This document shows positions 32,332 through 45,478 of a stretch of DNA of 64,000 bases, piece after piece (the stretch's first letter is position 1; every line of letters starts with the position of its first letter). This stretch comes from Pseudoxanthomonas indica (GTDB taxonomy: Bacteria; Pseudomonadota; Gammaproteobacteria; Xanthomonadales; Xanthomonadaceae). The stretch is taken from assembly GCF_900167565.1 (NCBI RefSeq), contig NZ_FUZV01000001.1, positions 1,837,001-1,901,000 of the forward strand, written 5' to 3'. Position numbers and translations under genes: made by a program. The notes under the pieces were generated by a model, which searched no databases, was not told the origin of the DNA, and saw nothing but the letters and a program-made list of their open reading frames with translations.

Positions 32332-33741
32332 ATGGACATTCATGCCGACAGCCCCGTTTCCGAACTGCAGCCCACCCTGACCCGCCTGCGCGCGGCCTGG
32401 CAGGCGCAGCGTCCCGACTACGCCCAGCGCCGCGCCGATCTGCAGCGCCTGCGCGACACGCTCAAGCGCCGGCTCGATGAAATGGCGCGCACCATTGCCG
32501 CCGATTTCGGCCACCGTTCACTGCATGAGTCGCGCATTGCCGATGGCATGACCGTACTCAACGAAATCGACCACCTGCTCAAGCATCTGCGCCGCTGGAT
32601 GAAGCCCCGCCGCGTGGGCGTGGGCTGGCGGGCCTGGCCGGCGCGCGCGGAGATCCGCGCCGAGCCGGTGGGCGTGGTCGGGGTCATCGCTCCCTGGAAC
32701 TATCCGGTCAATCTGGCGCTGATTCCGCTGGCCACCGCGATAGCTGCCGGCAACCACGTCTACCTCAAGCCCTCGGAACACACCCCGCGCACCACCGAAT
32801 TCCTGCGCAGCCTGCTGGCCGAAGTCTTCCCCGCGGATCGCGTGGCCGTGGCCAGCGGTGGCGCCGATGTCGCTTCGCTGTTTGCCGGCCTGCCATTCGA
32901 CCACCTGGTGTTCACCGGCTCGACCGCCGTTGGCCGCAAGGTGATGGCTGCGGCCGCACCCAACCTCACCCCGGTGACGCTGGAACTGGGCGGCAAGTCG
33001 CCGGCGCTGGTCTGCGATGACTATCCGATCGAACTGGCGGCCGCACGCCTGGCCACCGGCAAGTGGTTCAACGGCGGCCAGACCTGCATTGCGCCGGACT
33101 ATGTGCTGGTGTCGGCGCATCGTCGCGACGCACTGGTCGAGGCCTTGCGCCAGCAAGTGCGCGAGCGCTACGGGGACCTGGGCGATGCCACCGACTACAC
33201 CCGCATCATCAACAACGGCCAGTTCGCGCGGCTCAGCGGTTATCTGGAAGACGCCCGCGAACGCGGCGTGCCGGTGCTGCCGCTGGCCGATGTCCACGAC
33301 CCCGAACAGCGCCTGTTCGCGCCCACCCTGGTATTGGACCCGGGCGACGACGCGACGGTGATGCGCGACGAGATCTTCGGCCCGATCCTGCCGATCTGCT
33401 CGGTGCCGTCGCTGGACGCGGCCATCGATTACGTCAACGCGCACGACCGGCCGCTGGCGCTGTATCCCTTCAGCCACGACAAGGCGACCATCGAGCGCAT
33501 CCTCGGCCGCACCCTGGCCGGCGGCATCACGGTCAACGACACGGTGCTGCACTTCACCATCAACGACCTGCCGTTCGGCGGCATCGGCCCCAGTGGCATG
33601 GGCGCCTATCACGGGCGCGCGGGCTTCGATGCCTTCAGCAAAGCGCTGCCGATCCTCTGGCAGACGCGGCGCGCGGGCAGCGATTTCCTCAAGCCGCCGT
33701 ATTCGAAGGTGCAGCGCTTCATCGATTTCATCGTGCGCTGA
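32332..33741 (+). CDS. calB: coniferyl aldehyde dehydrogenase (ALDH superfamily)
   Basis: A 469-residue NAD(P)-dependent aldehyde dehydrogenase. Glu218 in LELGGKSPA and nucleophile Cys252 in GGQTCIAPDYVLV are present, with PWNYPVNLALIPLATAIAAG and FTGSTAVGRKVM in the cofactor region. RADLQRLRDTLKRR, SRIADGMTVLNEIDHLLKHL, and the ending FGGIGPSGMGAYHGRAGFDAF are typical of the coniferyl aldehyde dehydrogenase group, which oxidises phenolic and long-chain aldehydes. The real substrate is uncertain. It is followed 81 bp later by xthA. Confidence 0.87.
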   Translation: MDIHADSPVSELQPTLTRLRAAWQAQRPDYAQRRADLQRLRDTLKRRLDEMARTIAADFGHRSLHESRIADGMTVLNEIDHLLKHLRRWMKPRRVGVGWRAWPARAEIRAEPVGVVGVIAPWNYPVNLALIPLATAIAAGNHVYLKPSEHTPRTTEFLRSLLAEVFPADRVAVASGGADVASLFAGLPFDHLVFTGSTAVGRKVMAAAAPNLTPVTLELGGKSPALVCDDYPIELAAARLATGKWFNGGQTCIAPDYVLVSAHRRDALVEALRQQVRERYGDLGDATDYTRIINNGQFARLSGYLEDARERGVPVLPLADVHDPEQRLFAPTLVLDPGDDATVMRDEIFGPILPICSVPSLDAAIDYVNAHDRPLALYPFSHDKATIERILGRTLAGGITVNDTVLHFTINDLPFGGIGPSGMGAYHGRAGFDAFSKALPILWQTRRAGSDFLKPPYSKVQRFIDFIVR

Positions 33742-33822
33742 GTGGACGAAAGGGAGCGCGCCGCTGGCCGCTCCCGGCTTCGCCTCGTCTAAGCTATGGG
33801 CTCGCTTCACACCCGAGCCGCC

Positions 33823-34590
33823 ATGAAAATCGCCAGCTGGAACGTCAACTCGCTCAACGTGCGCCTGCCGCAGCTGCAACAGTGGCTGCGTGATTTCTCG
33901 CCGGATGTGGTGGGGCTGCAGGAAACCAAGCTGGAAGATCACCGCTTTCCGGACACCGCCCTGGCCGAGATGGGCTACCGCAGCGTGTTTGCCGGGCAGA
34001 AGACCTACAACGGCGTGGCGATCCTCTCGCGCGAACCGCTTACCGATGTGCAGATGGGCGTGCCCGGCCTCGAGGACGAACAGAAGCGGGTGATCGCCGC
34101 CACCGTGGGCGATACGCGCATCGTCAACCTCTACGTGGTCAATGGCCAGGACGTGGGCACCGAGAAGTACGCCTACAAGCTGCGCTGGCTGGATGCCGTG
34201 CACGGTTGGCTGGCCGATGAAATGCAGCGCCACCCCAACCTGGTGGTGCTGGGCGATTTCAACATCGCGCCGGACGAGCGCGATGTGTTCGACCCCAAGC
34301 GCTGGGGCGATGATCACATCCTGACCTCGGTGGCCGAACGCGATGCGCTGCGGCGCATGCAGGCCTTGGGACTGCACGACGGTTTCCGCCTGCATCACCA
34401 GGATGCCGGCCTGTATAGCTGGTGGGATTACCGGATGGGTGGCCTCAGCCGCAACCTGGGCCTGCGCATCGATCTGACCCTGGTCTCCGACGCCCTGCGT
34501 GCCCGCGCCGTGGCGGCCGGCATCGATCGCGAGCCGCGCACCTGGGAACGCCCCAGTGATCACACGCCGGTGTGGGTGGACCTGCAGTAA
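33823..34590 (+). CDS. xthA: exodeoxyribonuclease III
   Basis: A 255-residue AP endonuclease and 3'-5' exonuclease of base-excision repair. Active-site motifs are MKIASWNVNSLNVRLPQL (Asn7), VGLQETKLED (Glu34), LVVLGDFNIAPDERDVFDP, RIDLTLVSDALRARAV and PSDHTPVWVDLQ with the catalytic Asp-His. The length is usual (E. coli 268). The Met at 33823 is the family start; the frame extends a few codons upstream without homology. A bidirectional terminator follows. Confidence 0.96.
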   Translation: MKIASWNVNSLNVRLPQLQQWLRDFSPDVVGLQETKLEDHRFPDTALAEMGYRSVFAGQKTYNGVAILSREPLTDVQMGVPGLEDEQKRVIAATVGDTRIVNLYVVNGQDVGTEKYAYKLRWLDAVHGWLADEMQRHPNLVVLGDFNIAPDERDVFDPKRWGDDHILTSVAERDALRRMQALGLHDGFRLHHQDAGLYSWWDYRMGGLSRNLGLRIDLTLVSDALRARAVAAGIDREPRTWERPSDHTPVWVDLQ

Positions 34591-34620
34591 CGCCGCGCAC
34601 GTCTCGCAGCTGGCTGACAA

Positions 34621-34650
34621 ACAAAGGCCCGGCAATGCCGGGCCTTTGTT
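34621..34650. terminator. bidirectional rho-independent terminator
   Basis: A near-perfect palindrome, ACAAAGGCCCGGCA followed by TGCCGGGCCTTTGT, with short A/T tracts on both sides. It lies between the convergent xthA and GlsB-type genes and can serve both. Confidence 0.85.
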
Positions 34651-34704
34651 GCCACGGACCTTGGGTGCGTCACGAATAGCGCACGCGGCCGCAGCGAAAC
34701 GCGA

Positions 34705-34959
34705 TCATCGTGCCCGTCCACGCGTGAAGAGGTTGACGATCAGCAACAACACCACGGCGCCGATGAAGGCCGTGATGAGGTATCCCAGCCAACCGCCCAG
34801 GGCCAGGCCCAGTGCCGGCAACAGCCAGCCACCCAGGAAACCGCCGACGATACCCACCACGATATTGAGGATGATGCCTTGCGAACCATCCCGTCGCATG
34901 ACCAGGCTGGCCAACCAGCCCGCGATGCCACCGACGATCAGAAAGATCAGAAATTGCAT
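34705..34959 (-). CDS. GlsB/YeaQ/YmgE family stress-response membrane protein
   Basis: An 84-residue protein with three short glycine-rich helices: LIFLIVGGIAGWLASLVMR, IVVGIVGGFLGGWLLPALGL and GYLITAFIGAVVLLLIVNLF. This is the transglycosylase-associated (GlsB/YmgE) family, induced under general stress. A strong AGGAGG lies 6 bases before the ATG, which fixes the start. It is divergent from the phosphopantetheinyl transferase gene. Confidence 0.93.
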   Translation of the reverse strand: MQFLIFLIVGGIAGWLASLVMRRDGSQGIILNIVVGIVGGFLGGWLLPALGLALGGWLGYLITAFIGAVVLLLIVNLFTRGRAR

Positions 34960-35102
34960 GCCTGCCTCCTGTCCTGCGCCAATGCCATTGAATCCGGACG
35001 TCCCGCAATGACACGGGACGAGCGGATTAAGCCGTCTCAACCGTGAAACCGCTGTCAAGTTCCGCCGCCCCGGTGGCATCCTTGGCGACGATGCCCACGC
35101 CC

Positions 35103-35705
35103 ATGACCGAATCGCCGCCTGCCGACGCGCCGCGTGATCACTGGCAATTCGACCGTTTCCAGGTGTGGCGGCGCGCGCATGCGCCGCGCCAGCGCGGCGA
35201 GCCCGGTGCGCGCGAGGTGCTGGGGCCGGCGCTGGGGCTGGCCGCCGGGCAGGTGCCGATCCAGCGCGATGAGCGCGGCAAGCCGCATCTGGACCCGCCC
35301 TATCAGCAGCAACGGGTCAGTTGGAGCCACAGCGGCGCGCTGTTGCTGGTGGCGCTGGGACCGGCGCGCGACCTGGGCGTGGACGTGGAGCAGTACCGCG
35401 AACGCCCGCGCATGATGGATATCGCCGCGCGCTTCTTTCATCCCAGCGAGCTGGATTGGCTGCGCGCCCACCCCGAGGCCGAACGCACCGCCGTGTTCGT
35501 GCGCCTGTGGTGCGCCAAGGAGGCCGTGCTCAAGGCGCATGGGCAGGGGGTTTCCTTCGGCCTGGAAAAGCTGGTGTTCGGCGAGCGCGAGGGCGGCCTG
35601 CAGCTGATCGACTGCGCCGAAGACCTGGGCTCGCCCGGCGAATGGCAATTGCGTGAATGGCAACCGCAAGCCGGCTATCGCGGTGCGTTGGCCTGGCGCG
35701 ACTGA
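35103..35705 (+). CDS. 4'-phosphopantetheinyl transferase superfamily protein
   Basis: A 200-residue Sfp/HetI-type enzyme that transfers phosphopantetheine from CoA to carrier proteins. The two Mg2+-binding signatures are LGVDVEQYRERP and RLWCAKEAVLKAHGQ, with SWSHSGALLLVAL before them. In Xanthomonas a transferase of this class is needed for xanthomonadin and polyketide carrier proteins, so a link to the chorismatase at 17.2 kb is possible but unproven. Several in-frame starts exist; MTESPPADAPRDHW (35103) is chosen, with 35091 as an alternative. It ends 33 bp before rsmG. Confidence 0.85.
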   Translation: MTESPPADAPRDHWQFDRFQVWRRAHAPRQRGEPGAREVLGPALGLAAGQVPIQRDERGKPHLDPPYQQQRVSWSHSGALLLVALGPARDLGVDVEQYRERPRMMDIAARFFHPSELDWLRAHPEAERTAVFVRLWCAKEAVLKAHGQGVSFGLEKLVFGEREGGLQLIDCAEDLGSPGEWQLREWQPQAGYRGALAWRD

Positions 35706-35738
35706 TCGGAATCGCCGGCATCGGCGATACTGTGCGCG

Positions 35739-36386
35739 ATGAATGACACCGCCCTGCCCGCCGATGTGGCGCCCCGCCTGCATGCCGGCCTGCTCGCCCT
35801 GGGCCTGGAGGCCGACGCATTGTCGCCGCGCCTGCTCGCCTATCTGGCCTTGCTGCACCGCTGGAACGGCACCTACAACCTGACCGCCGTGCGCGATCCG
35901 GGCGAGATGGTGACCCGCCACCTGCTCGATTCGCTGGCCATGCATGCGTTTGTTTGCGACGGCACGCTGGCCGATCTGGGCACCGGCCCGGGCCTGCCCG
36001 GCATTCCGCTGGCCATCGCCCATCCCGCGCTGCGGGTGACCCTGGTGGAAAGCAATGGCAAGAAGGCGCGCTTCCTGCGCGAAGCCGTGCGCCAGTTGGG
36101 CCTGGACAATGCACGCGTGGCCGAATCGCGCGCCGAAGCCCTGGCCGAACCCGCCGCGTATGACGCGCTGACCGCACGCGCATTGGATACCTTGAGCGGC
36201 ATCATCGAGGTCGGTGGCCACCTGCTCAAACCCGGCGGCACGCTGCTGGCGATGAAAGCGGTGCGGCTGGACGAAGAGATTGCCGCGCTGCCTGCTGGCT
36301 GGAGCGTGGACGCCGTACATCCCCTGCAGGTGCCGGGGCTGGTGGGTGAACGCCATCTGGTGGTGGTGCGCAAGCCGGTAGCCTGA
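35739..36386 (+). CDS. rsmG: 16S rRNA (guanine527-N7)-methyltransferase
   Basis: A 215-residue GidB/RsmG enzyme methylating N7 of G527 in 16S rRNA; loss gives low-level streptomycin resistance. Motifs are [32 protein letters not shown], the SAM loop [40 protein letters not shown] and GGTLLAMKA. The position before parA-parB is the classical gid/rsmG-par arrangement near the replication origin, though oriC itself is not seen. Confidence 0.96.
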   Translation: MNDTALPADVAPRLHAGLLALGLEADALSPRLLAYLALLHRWNGTYNLTAVRDPGEMVTRHLLDSLAMHAFVCDGTLADLGTGPGLPGIPLAIAHPALRVTLVESNGKKARFLREAVRQLGLDNARVAESRAEALAEPAAYDALTARALDTLSGIIEVGGHLLKPGGTLLAMKAVRLDEEIAALPAGWSVDAVHPLQVPGLVGERHLVVVRKPVA

Positions 36387-36387
36387 A

Positions 36388-36440
36388 CCTGCGCAAGCCT
36401 AAGCGCTTGATCGCGCAGGGTGCGCACCGCCCTGGTGCGC
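36388..36440 (+). repeat. tandem hairpins between rsmG and parA
   Basis: Right after the rsmG stop, CCTGCGC (36388-36394) pairs with GCGCAGG (36413-36419). A second stem, GCGCACC/GGTGCGC (36422-36428 with 36434-36440), follows at once. No T-run follows. These may end the rsmG transcript or protect it. Confidence 0.5.
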
Positions 36441-36559
36441 GCCGGTGTCCGGTCCGGCCGGCCCACCGCGTGACCGGATGACGCAATGCCGATTCGCGAA
36501 AGCCGGCCCGGCCCCGCATAATCTCCCACCCACTCCTTCCCTGACGAGGCGAGCACCGC

Positions 36560-37357
36560 ATGGCCCGCATCATCGCGATTGCCAACCAGAAAGGCGGCGT
36601 CGGCAAGACCACCACGGCCGTCAACCTGGCCGCGGCGCTCGCGCGCGCTCCCCAGCGCGTGCTGCTCGTCGATCTGGACGCCCAGGGCAATGCAACCATG
36701 GGCAGCGGCGTGGACAAGCGCGAAGTGGAGAACTCCACCTGCGATGTGCTGCTGCAGGAAGTCGATGCCCGCCAAGCGATCGTGGCCACGCAGGAAAACT
36801 TCGACCTGATGCCGGGCAACATCGATCTGACCGCGGCGGAAATCCAGCTGATGGAACTGAACGGTCGCGAGATGCGCCTGAAGGCCGCGCTCGAACCGCT
36901 GCGCGGTGACTACGATTTCATCATCATCGATTGCCCGCCGGCGCTGTCGTTGCTGACCCTCAATGCGCTGACCGCCGCCGATTCGGTGCTGGTGCCGATG
37001 CAGTGCGAGTACTACGCACTGGAAGGCCTGAGCGCGCTGGTGGAAACCATCGATGCCCTGAAGGCGCGGCTGAACCCGGCGCTGGAAATCGAAGGCGTGC
37101 TGCGCACGATGTTCGATGTCCGCAACAACCTGGCCAATGCGGTGTCGGCCGAGCTGACCCAGCACTTTGGCGATCGCGTGTTCCGCACCATCGTGCCGCG
37201 CAACGTGCGCCTGGCCGAGGCGCCCAGCCATGGCCAGAGCATCGTCGGCTACGACCGCACCTCGCGCGGTGGCGTGGCCTATCTGGGACTGGCCGGCGAG
37301 ATCATCCGTCGCCAGGCCGATCGCAGGAAACAGCAGCCGGCGCGGGAGGTGGCTTGA
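36560..37357 (+). CDS. parA: chromosome partitioning ATPase ParA
   Basis: A 265-residue deviant Walker ATPase of the Soj/ParA type that moves ParB-bound origin DNA. It starts MARIIAIANQKGGVGKTTTA with the KGGVGKT Walker A and signature Lys. VLLVDLDAQGNATMGSG and DFIIIDCPPALSLLTLNAL follow, then EYYALEGLSALVETI. The stop overlaps the parB start as TGATG (1 bp). I saw no clear parS site close by. Confidence 0.96.
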   Translation: MARIIAIANQKGGVGKTTTAVNLAAALARAPQRVLLVDLDAQGNATMGSGVDKREVENSTCDVLLQEVDARQAIVATQENFDLMPGNIDLTAAEIQLMELNGREMRLKAALEPLRGDYDFIIIDCPPALSLLTLNALTAADSVLVPMQCEYYALEGLSALVETIDALKARLNPALEIEGVLRTMFDVRNNLANAVSAELTQHFGDRVFRTIVPRNVRLAEAPSHGQSIVGYDRTSRGGVAYLGLAGEIIRRQADRRKQQPAREVA

Positions 37358-38259
37358 TGAGTGCGTCGAAGAAGCGCGGCCTGGGTCGCGGTCTGGAAGC
37401 CCTGCTCGGCCCCAAGGCGGCTGAAACCGCGCCGCCGGAAGCGCAACCGGGCGAAGTCCTGCGCACGGTGTCGGTGGACCAGCTGCAGCCGGGCAAGTAC
37501 CAGCCGCGCATGGCGATGGACCCGGCCAAACTCAGCGAACTGGCCGAGTCGATCAAGGCCCAGGGCGTGATCCAGCCGATCGTGGTGCGTGAGCTGTCGG
37601 CGGGCAAATTCGAAATCGTCGCCGGCGAACGCCGCTGGCGCGCCTCGCAGGAAGCCGGACTGGCGCAGGTGCCGGTGGTGGTGCGCGAGCTGGACGATCG
37701 CACCGTCATCGCGATGGCGCTGATCGAGAACATCCAGCGCGAAGACCTCAATCCGCTGGAAGAAGCGCAATCGCTGCAGCGCCTGATCAACGAATTCTCG
37801 CTGACCCATGCCGAAGCCGCCGAAGCGGTCGGCCGTTCGCGCGCGGCGGTGTCCAACCTGCTGCGCCTGCTGGAACTGCCGCCGGCCATCCGCGCCCTGC
37901 TCGAAGCGCGTCGACTGGAAATGGGCCATGCCCGCGCCCTGCTGACGCTGTCGCCGGAGCTGGCCAGCAAGCTGGCGTCCGAAGCCGCCGAGCAGGGCTG
38001 GTCGGTGCGCGAAGTCGAACACCGCGCGCAGCAGTTCGCCGCCGGCAAAGTGCCGGTCAATGGCCGCCGCGCCAAGCCGAGCAAGGCCGTGCCGCAGCCG
38101 GACATCGCCTCGCTGGAGACCGAACTGTCGGAAAACCTGGGCACCAAGGTCACCATCGCCCATGGCCGCGGCGGCAAGGGCAAGCTGATCATCCAGTACA
38201 CCGATCTGGACACCTTGGAAGGGGTGCTGGAAAAGTTGCGCGTCCAGCGAAATCAGTAA
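37357..38259 (+). CDS. parB: chromosome partitioning protein ParB
   Basis: A 300-residue ParB/Spo0J protein. The N-terminus KKRGLGRGLEALLGPK is the ParA-stimulating, Arg-rich start. The CTPase/ParB box reads VVRELSAGKFEIVAGERRWR and ALIENIQREDLNPLEEAQS. The helix-turn-helix is HAEAAEAVGRSRAAVSNLLR. A C-terminal dimer domain ends KGKLIIQYTDLDTLEGVLEK. The start at 37357 overlaps the parA stop and replaces a longer, non-homologous upstream frame. Confidence 0.96.
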   Translation: MSASKKRGLGRGLEALLGPKAAETAPPEAQPGEVLRTVSVDQLQPGKYQPRMAMDPAKLSELAESIKAQGVIQPIVVRELSAGKFEIVAGERRWRASQEAGLAQVPVVVRELDDRTVIAMALIENIQREDLNPLEEAQSLQRLINEFSLTHAEAAEAVGRSRAAVSNLLRLLELPPAIRALLEARRLEMGHARALLTLSPELASKLASEAAEQGWSVREVEHRAQQFAAGKVPVNGRRAKPSKAVPQPDIASLETELSENLGTKVTIAHGRGGKGKLIIQYTDLDTLEGVLEKLRVQRNQ

Positions 38260-38330
38260 TTCGCGCGGTGCCGGGATGGCGGTCGGAACCGACACCATTC
38301 CGACAGATTTTTTAGTACCCTGCGCGCGCC

Positions 38331-39059
38331 ATGACCGCCGCCCAGCCCCAGCTCTCCGTCGTCGTCCCCGTCTTCAATGAGCGCGACAATGTCGCGCCGC
38401 TGGTCAACGAGATCACCGCCGCCCTGCGCGGCGTGGTGGATTTCGAAATTGTCTATGTCGATGACCATTCCCGCGACGACACCGCCGCGGTCCTGCAGGC
38501 GCTGAAGGCGCAGGTGCCCGAGCTGCGCGTGCTCCACCACGTGCAGCAGAGCGGCCAGAGCACCGCCATCCGCAACGGAGTCAAGGCTGCGCGCGGCGCC
38601 TGGATCGCCACCCTCGATGGCGATGGCCAGAATGACCCGGCCGACATTTCCAAGCTGATCGCCGCGCGGGATGGCGGCGGCGTGCAGACCAAGCTCTATG
38701 CCGGTTGGCGCGTCAACCGCCAGGACAGCGGCAGCAAGCGCTGGGCCAGCCGCTGGGCCAATGCGATCCGCTCGCGCATGCTGCGCGATGACACCCCCGA
38801 TACCGGTTGCGGGATCAAGCTGTTCGAGCGCGAGGCCTTCCTGGATCTGCCCTACTTCGATCACATGCACCGCTACCTGCCGGCGTTGATGCAGCGTGCC
38901 GGCTGGCAGACCGTCAGCGTGCCGGTCCACCACCGCCACCGCACCGCCGGCGTGTCGAAGTACAACAACCTCAATCGCGCGCTGGTCGGCATCCGCGACC
39001 TGCGTGGCGTGGCCTGGCTGATCACCCGCAGCAAACGCACCGCCGTGCGGGAGCTGTAA
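38331..39059 (+). CDS. GT2 family glycosyltransferase (dolichol-phosphate mannosyltransferase-like)
   Basis: A 242-residue GT-A glycosyltransferase. Nucleotide-sugar motifs are LSVVVPVFNERDNVAPLVNE, VYVDDHSRDDTAAVLQALK and ATLDGDGQNDP with the metal-binding DxD. It lacks the C-terminal membrane helices of ArnC or GtrB. The sequence HHRHRTAGVSKYNNLNRALV is typical of polyprenyl-phosphate glycosyltransferases. It is directly followed by a LpxB-N-like membrane protein with no gap, so the two probably act together on a lipid carrier or lipid A. The substrate is unknown. Confidence 0.85.
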   Translation: MTAAQPQLSVVVPVFNERDNVAPLVNEITAALRGVVDFEIVYVDDHSRDDTAAVLQALKAQVPELRVLHHVQQSGQSTAIRNGVKAARGAWIATLDGDGQNDPADISKLIAARDGGGVQTKLYAGWRVNRQDSGSKRWASRWANAIRSRMLRDDTPDTGCGIKLFEREAFLDLPYFDHMHRYLPALMQRAGWQTVSVPVHHRHRTAGVSKYNNLNRALVGIRDLRGVAWLITRSKRTAVREL

Positions 39060-39401
39060 GTGGAACCGCACTGGCTCAACCAGCCCATCGAAGCACTGTT
39101 CTGGACCGGTCTGCACGTCACCGGTTGGAAGCTGATCGGCTACACCGGCGCGCTGATGTTCGGGGGGCGCTGGCTGGTCCAGTTCATCGCCTCGCGCCGC
39201 GCCGGCAAGCCGGTGATCCCGCGGCTGTTCTGGTACATGAGCGTGATCGGCAGCCTGATGACCTTGAGCTACTTCCTGTTCTCGGCCAAGCAGGACTCGG
39301 TGGGCGTGTTGCAGAACCTGTTTCCTGCGTTCACCGCGCTCTACAGCCTGTACCTGGACATCAAGCACCGCGGCTGGAAGCGCGACAAGGCCGCACACTG
39401 A
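39060..39401 (+). CDS. lipid-A-disaccharide synthase N-terminal (LAB_N) domain protein
   Basis: A 113-residue membrane protein beginning at a GTG codon directly after the stop of the glycosyltransferase gene. It has three helices with the LAB_N pattern: WKLIGYTGALMFGGRWLVQF, IPRLFWYMSVIGSLMTLSYF and QDSVGVLQNLFPAFTALYSL. The LAB_N domain is named for its fusion to LpxB in some bacteria and also occurs alone beside GT2 enzymes. It may anchor or flip the lipid substrate of its neighbour. Confidence 0.88.
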   Translation: MEPHWLNQPIEALFWTGLHVTGWKLIGYTGALMFGGRWLVQFIASRRAGKPVIPRLFWYMSVIGSLMTLSYFLFSAKQDSVGVLQNLFPAFTALYSLYLDIKHRGWKRDKAAH

Positions 39402-39474
39402 CGGCGCGTAGCCGGCAACTTTGCCTGCTTTGCGATTGTGTAACGCGGTGCGCTCGACTTAGCCTTGCCGGCTC

Positions 39475-39858
39475 ATGGCACGCCGTCCCCTCACCCTTGC
39501 ATCCGCCACCCTGCGCCGTTTCGCGCAGGCGCTGCTGTTGCTGGCGGTGATTTGCCAGCCGGTGATGGCGTCCTTGGGTGATCTGCATGAAGCCGCGCAT
39601 GGCACCGATCTGCATGCGCCCGCCAGCGACCCGCATGGGGATGCCGGTGCTGATCCCGCCGGCGACGACGCCGAACGCGACAGCCTGTTGCATGCCCTGA
39701 TGTGCGCCAGTCATTGCTGCGGCCATGCCGTCGCCATGCCTGCCGGCCTGGCCGTGCTGCCCTCCTTCGCCCCTCCGTGCACGACGGCCACGCCTTCGGA
39801 TTCGGCCAGGCTCGTCACGCGTCCGGGTCATCCGTTCCGGCCGCCCATCGCGGCGTAA
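39475..39858 (+). CDS. CzcI-like secreted His/Cys-containing protein at the head of the czc operon
   Basis: A 127-residue small protein with a signal peptide (FAQALLLLAVICQPVMAS), then a His/Asp-rich stretch (LHEAAHGTDLHAPASDPHGD) and a Cys/His cluster (HALMCASHCCGHAVAMP). Such proteins (CzcI, DUF2946-like) sit upstream of czcCBA and are thought to sense or bind metal in the periplasm. The metal-ligand-rich composition and position support this; sequence similarity is too weak for certainty. Confidence 0.6.
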   Translation: MARRPLTLASATLRRFAQALLLLAVICQPVMASLGDLHEAAHGTDLHAPASDPHGDAGADPAGDDAERDSLLHALMCASHCCGHAVAMPAGLAVLPSFAPPCTTATPSDSARLVTRPGHPFRPPIAA

Positions 39859-39987
39859 CCGCAGCCGGCGCAGGCCGGCGCTTCGTCGGCGCGTGCCGGC
39901 GATTCTTCCGTGACGCGTCAGTGTCCGGACCTTCCCGCGGATTGAGCGTACGCGCCTGGCGCGTGCGCCGTGTATGGGAGTTTCCCC

Positions 39988-41249
39988 ATGTGGTTGCGAA
40001 TGACGGCGGTTGCCGTCCTGGCAGCCGTGCCCGGCCTGTGCGCCTGGGCCGGTACGCCTTTGAGCCTGGACGACGCGTTTGCGCGCGTATCCCGGCAACA
40101 TCCCGCCTTGCAGTTGATCGATGCCGAACGTGAGCAATTGGCTGCCGAAGCCGATGCGGCCGCCTTGCGGCCGGCGATGCAACTTGGCCTGGAGGTGGAG
40201 AACGCTTTTGGCCGGGGCGAATTGCAGGGCCTGGACCGCGCTGAAATAACCCTGAGTCTGGCCGGCGTGCTGGAACGCGGCGGCAAGGCGCAGGCCCGGC
40301 AGGCACTGGCGGATCAACGCCTGCGTGCGTTGACGTGGCAGGGCCAGGCGCAGCGCCTGGACATGCTGGCCGAAACCGCGCGTCGTTATCTGGCGGTGTG
40401 TCTTGCGCAGGAGCAGCTGGCGCTGGCTGGCCAGGACATCGATCAGCGCAAGCGCACGGTGGCCGCCGCGCGCCTGCGCTTCCAGGCCGGTGCGTCGCCC
40501 GAGTCGGTCCTGCTGACCGCGCAGGCCGCGCTGGCGCGCGCCGAACTGGAACAGGATCGCCAGCGCCTGCAGTTGCAGGTCGCCCGTCGCCACCTGGCGT
40601 TGTTGTGGGGACAGGCCGATGCCGATTTCGATCGCGTCAGCGGCCGGATGCTGGCGTTGCCGGCGATTGCCGACTTCGAGCAGATTGCCGCGCACCTGCG
40701 CAATGCACCCGAGTTGGCACAACTGGCGGATCGGCGTCGCATCGCCGAAGCGCGCCTGCAACTGGCACGCAGCGAACGCGCCACCGACGTGTCCTGGCAG
40801 TTGGGTGTGCGCCGCTTGCAGGAGAACGGCGACAGCGGCCTGGTCGCCAGCCTGACCGTACCGCTGGGCAGCGCGGCGCGCGCCGCACCCGGCATTCGCG
40901 GTGCGCAGGCGGAGCTGGGAATGCTGGAAGTACAGCGCGAGGTGGAAGCCTTCTCGCTGCAGGCCACCCTGGCCGACGCGCACGGCCGCTATCGGATCGC
41001 ACAAGCGGAAGTGCAGGCGCTGCGCACGCAGGTCTCGCCACGCTTGCAGCAAGCCGAACGCGCCGCCGAGCGCGCCTACCGCGCCGGTGCGCTCAGTTAT
41101 CTGGAATGGGCGCAGCTGCAGGGCGAATTGGCGGCCGCACGTCGCCAGCAGCATGACGCCGCGTTTGAAGCCCAGCGCGCCCTTATCGAAATCCAGCGCC
41201 TGACCGGCCAGTCGTTCGTCCTGGCGGCAGGCGATGCAGGAGACACCCC

Positions 41250-41253
<4 letters not shown>
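39988..41253 (+). CDS. czcC: CzcC-type outer-membrane factor (TolC family)
   Basis: A 421-residue outer-membrane channel of a tripartite heavy-metal efflux pump. It has a signal peptide (TAVAVLAAVPGLCAWAG) and two OEP-type repeats: LSLDDAFARVSRQHPALQLI near the N-terminus and RAYRAGALSYLEWAQLQGEL near the C-terminus, with long coiled-coil helices rich in Ala/Gln/Arg. The ATG at 39988 preceded by GGGAG is chosen over an upstream GTG at 39970. Its stop overlaps the czcB start (4 bp). Confidence 0.9.
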
Positions 41254-45423
<4,170 letters not shown>

Positions 45424-45443
45424 ACATCCGCAGCCCGTCTCGT

Positions 45444-45472
45444 TTGCCTGGGCGTTACCAAGTTGGTAACGT
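45444..45472 (+). promoter_or_regulatory. possible promoter with a 19-bp palindrome in its spacer
   Basis: TTGCCT (45444-45449) and TAACGT (45467-45472) are 17 bp apart and could be -35 and -10 boxes. The perfect palindrome CGTTACCAAGTTGGTAACG (45453-45471) fills the spacer and would suit a dimeric regulator. The -10 match is only moderate. Confidence 0.4.
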
Positions 45473-45478
45473 CCGCCG

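Noticed and set aside
36387..36559. oriC or parS site near parAB
   Set aside because: I looked for DnaA-box clusters and the GTTTCACGTGAAAC-type parS palindrome around parAB and saw none; the origin is probably outside the window.
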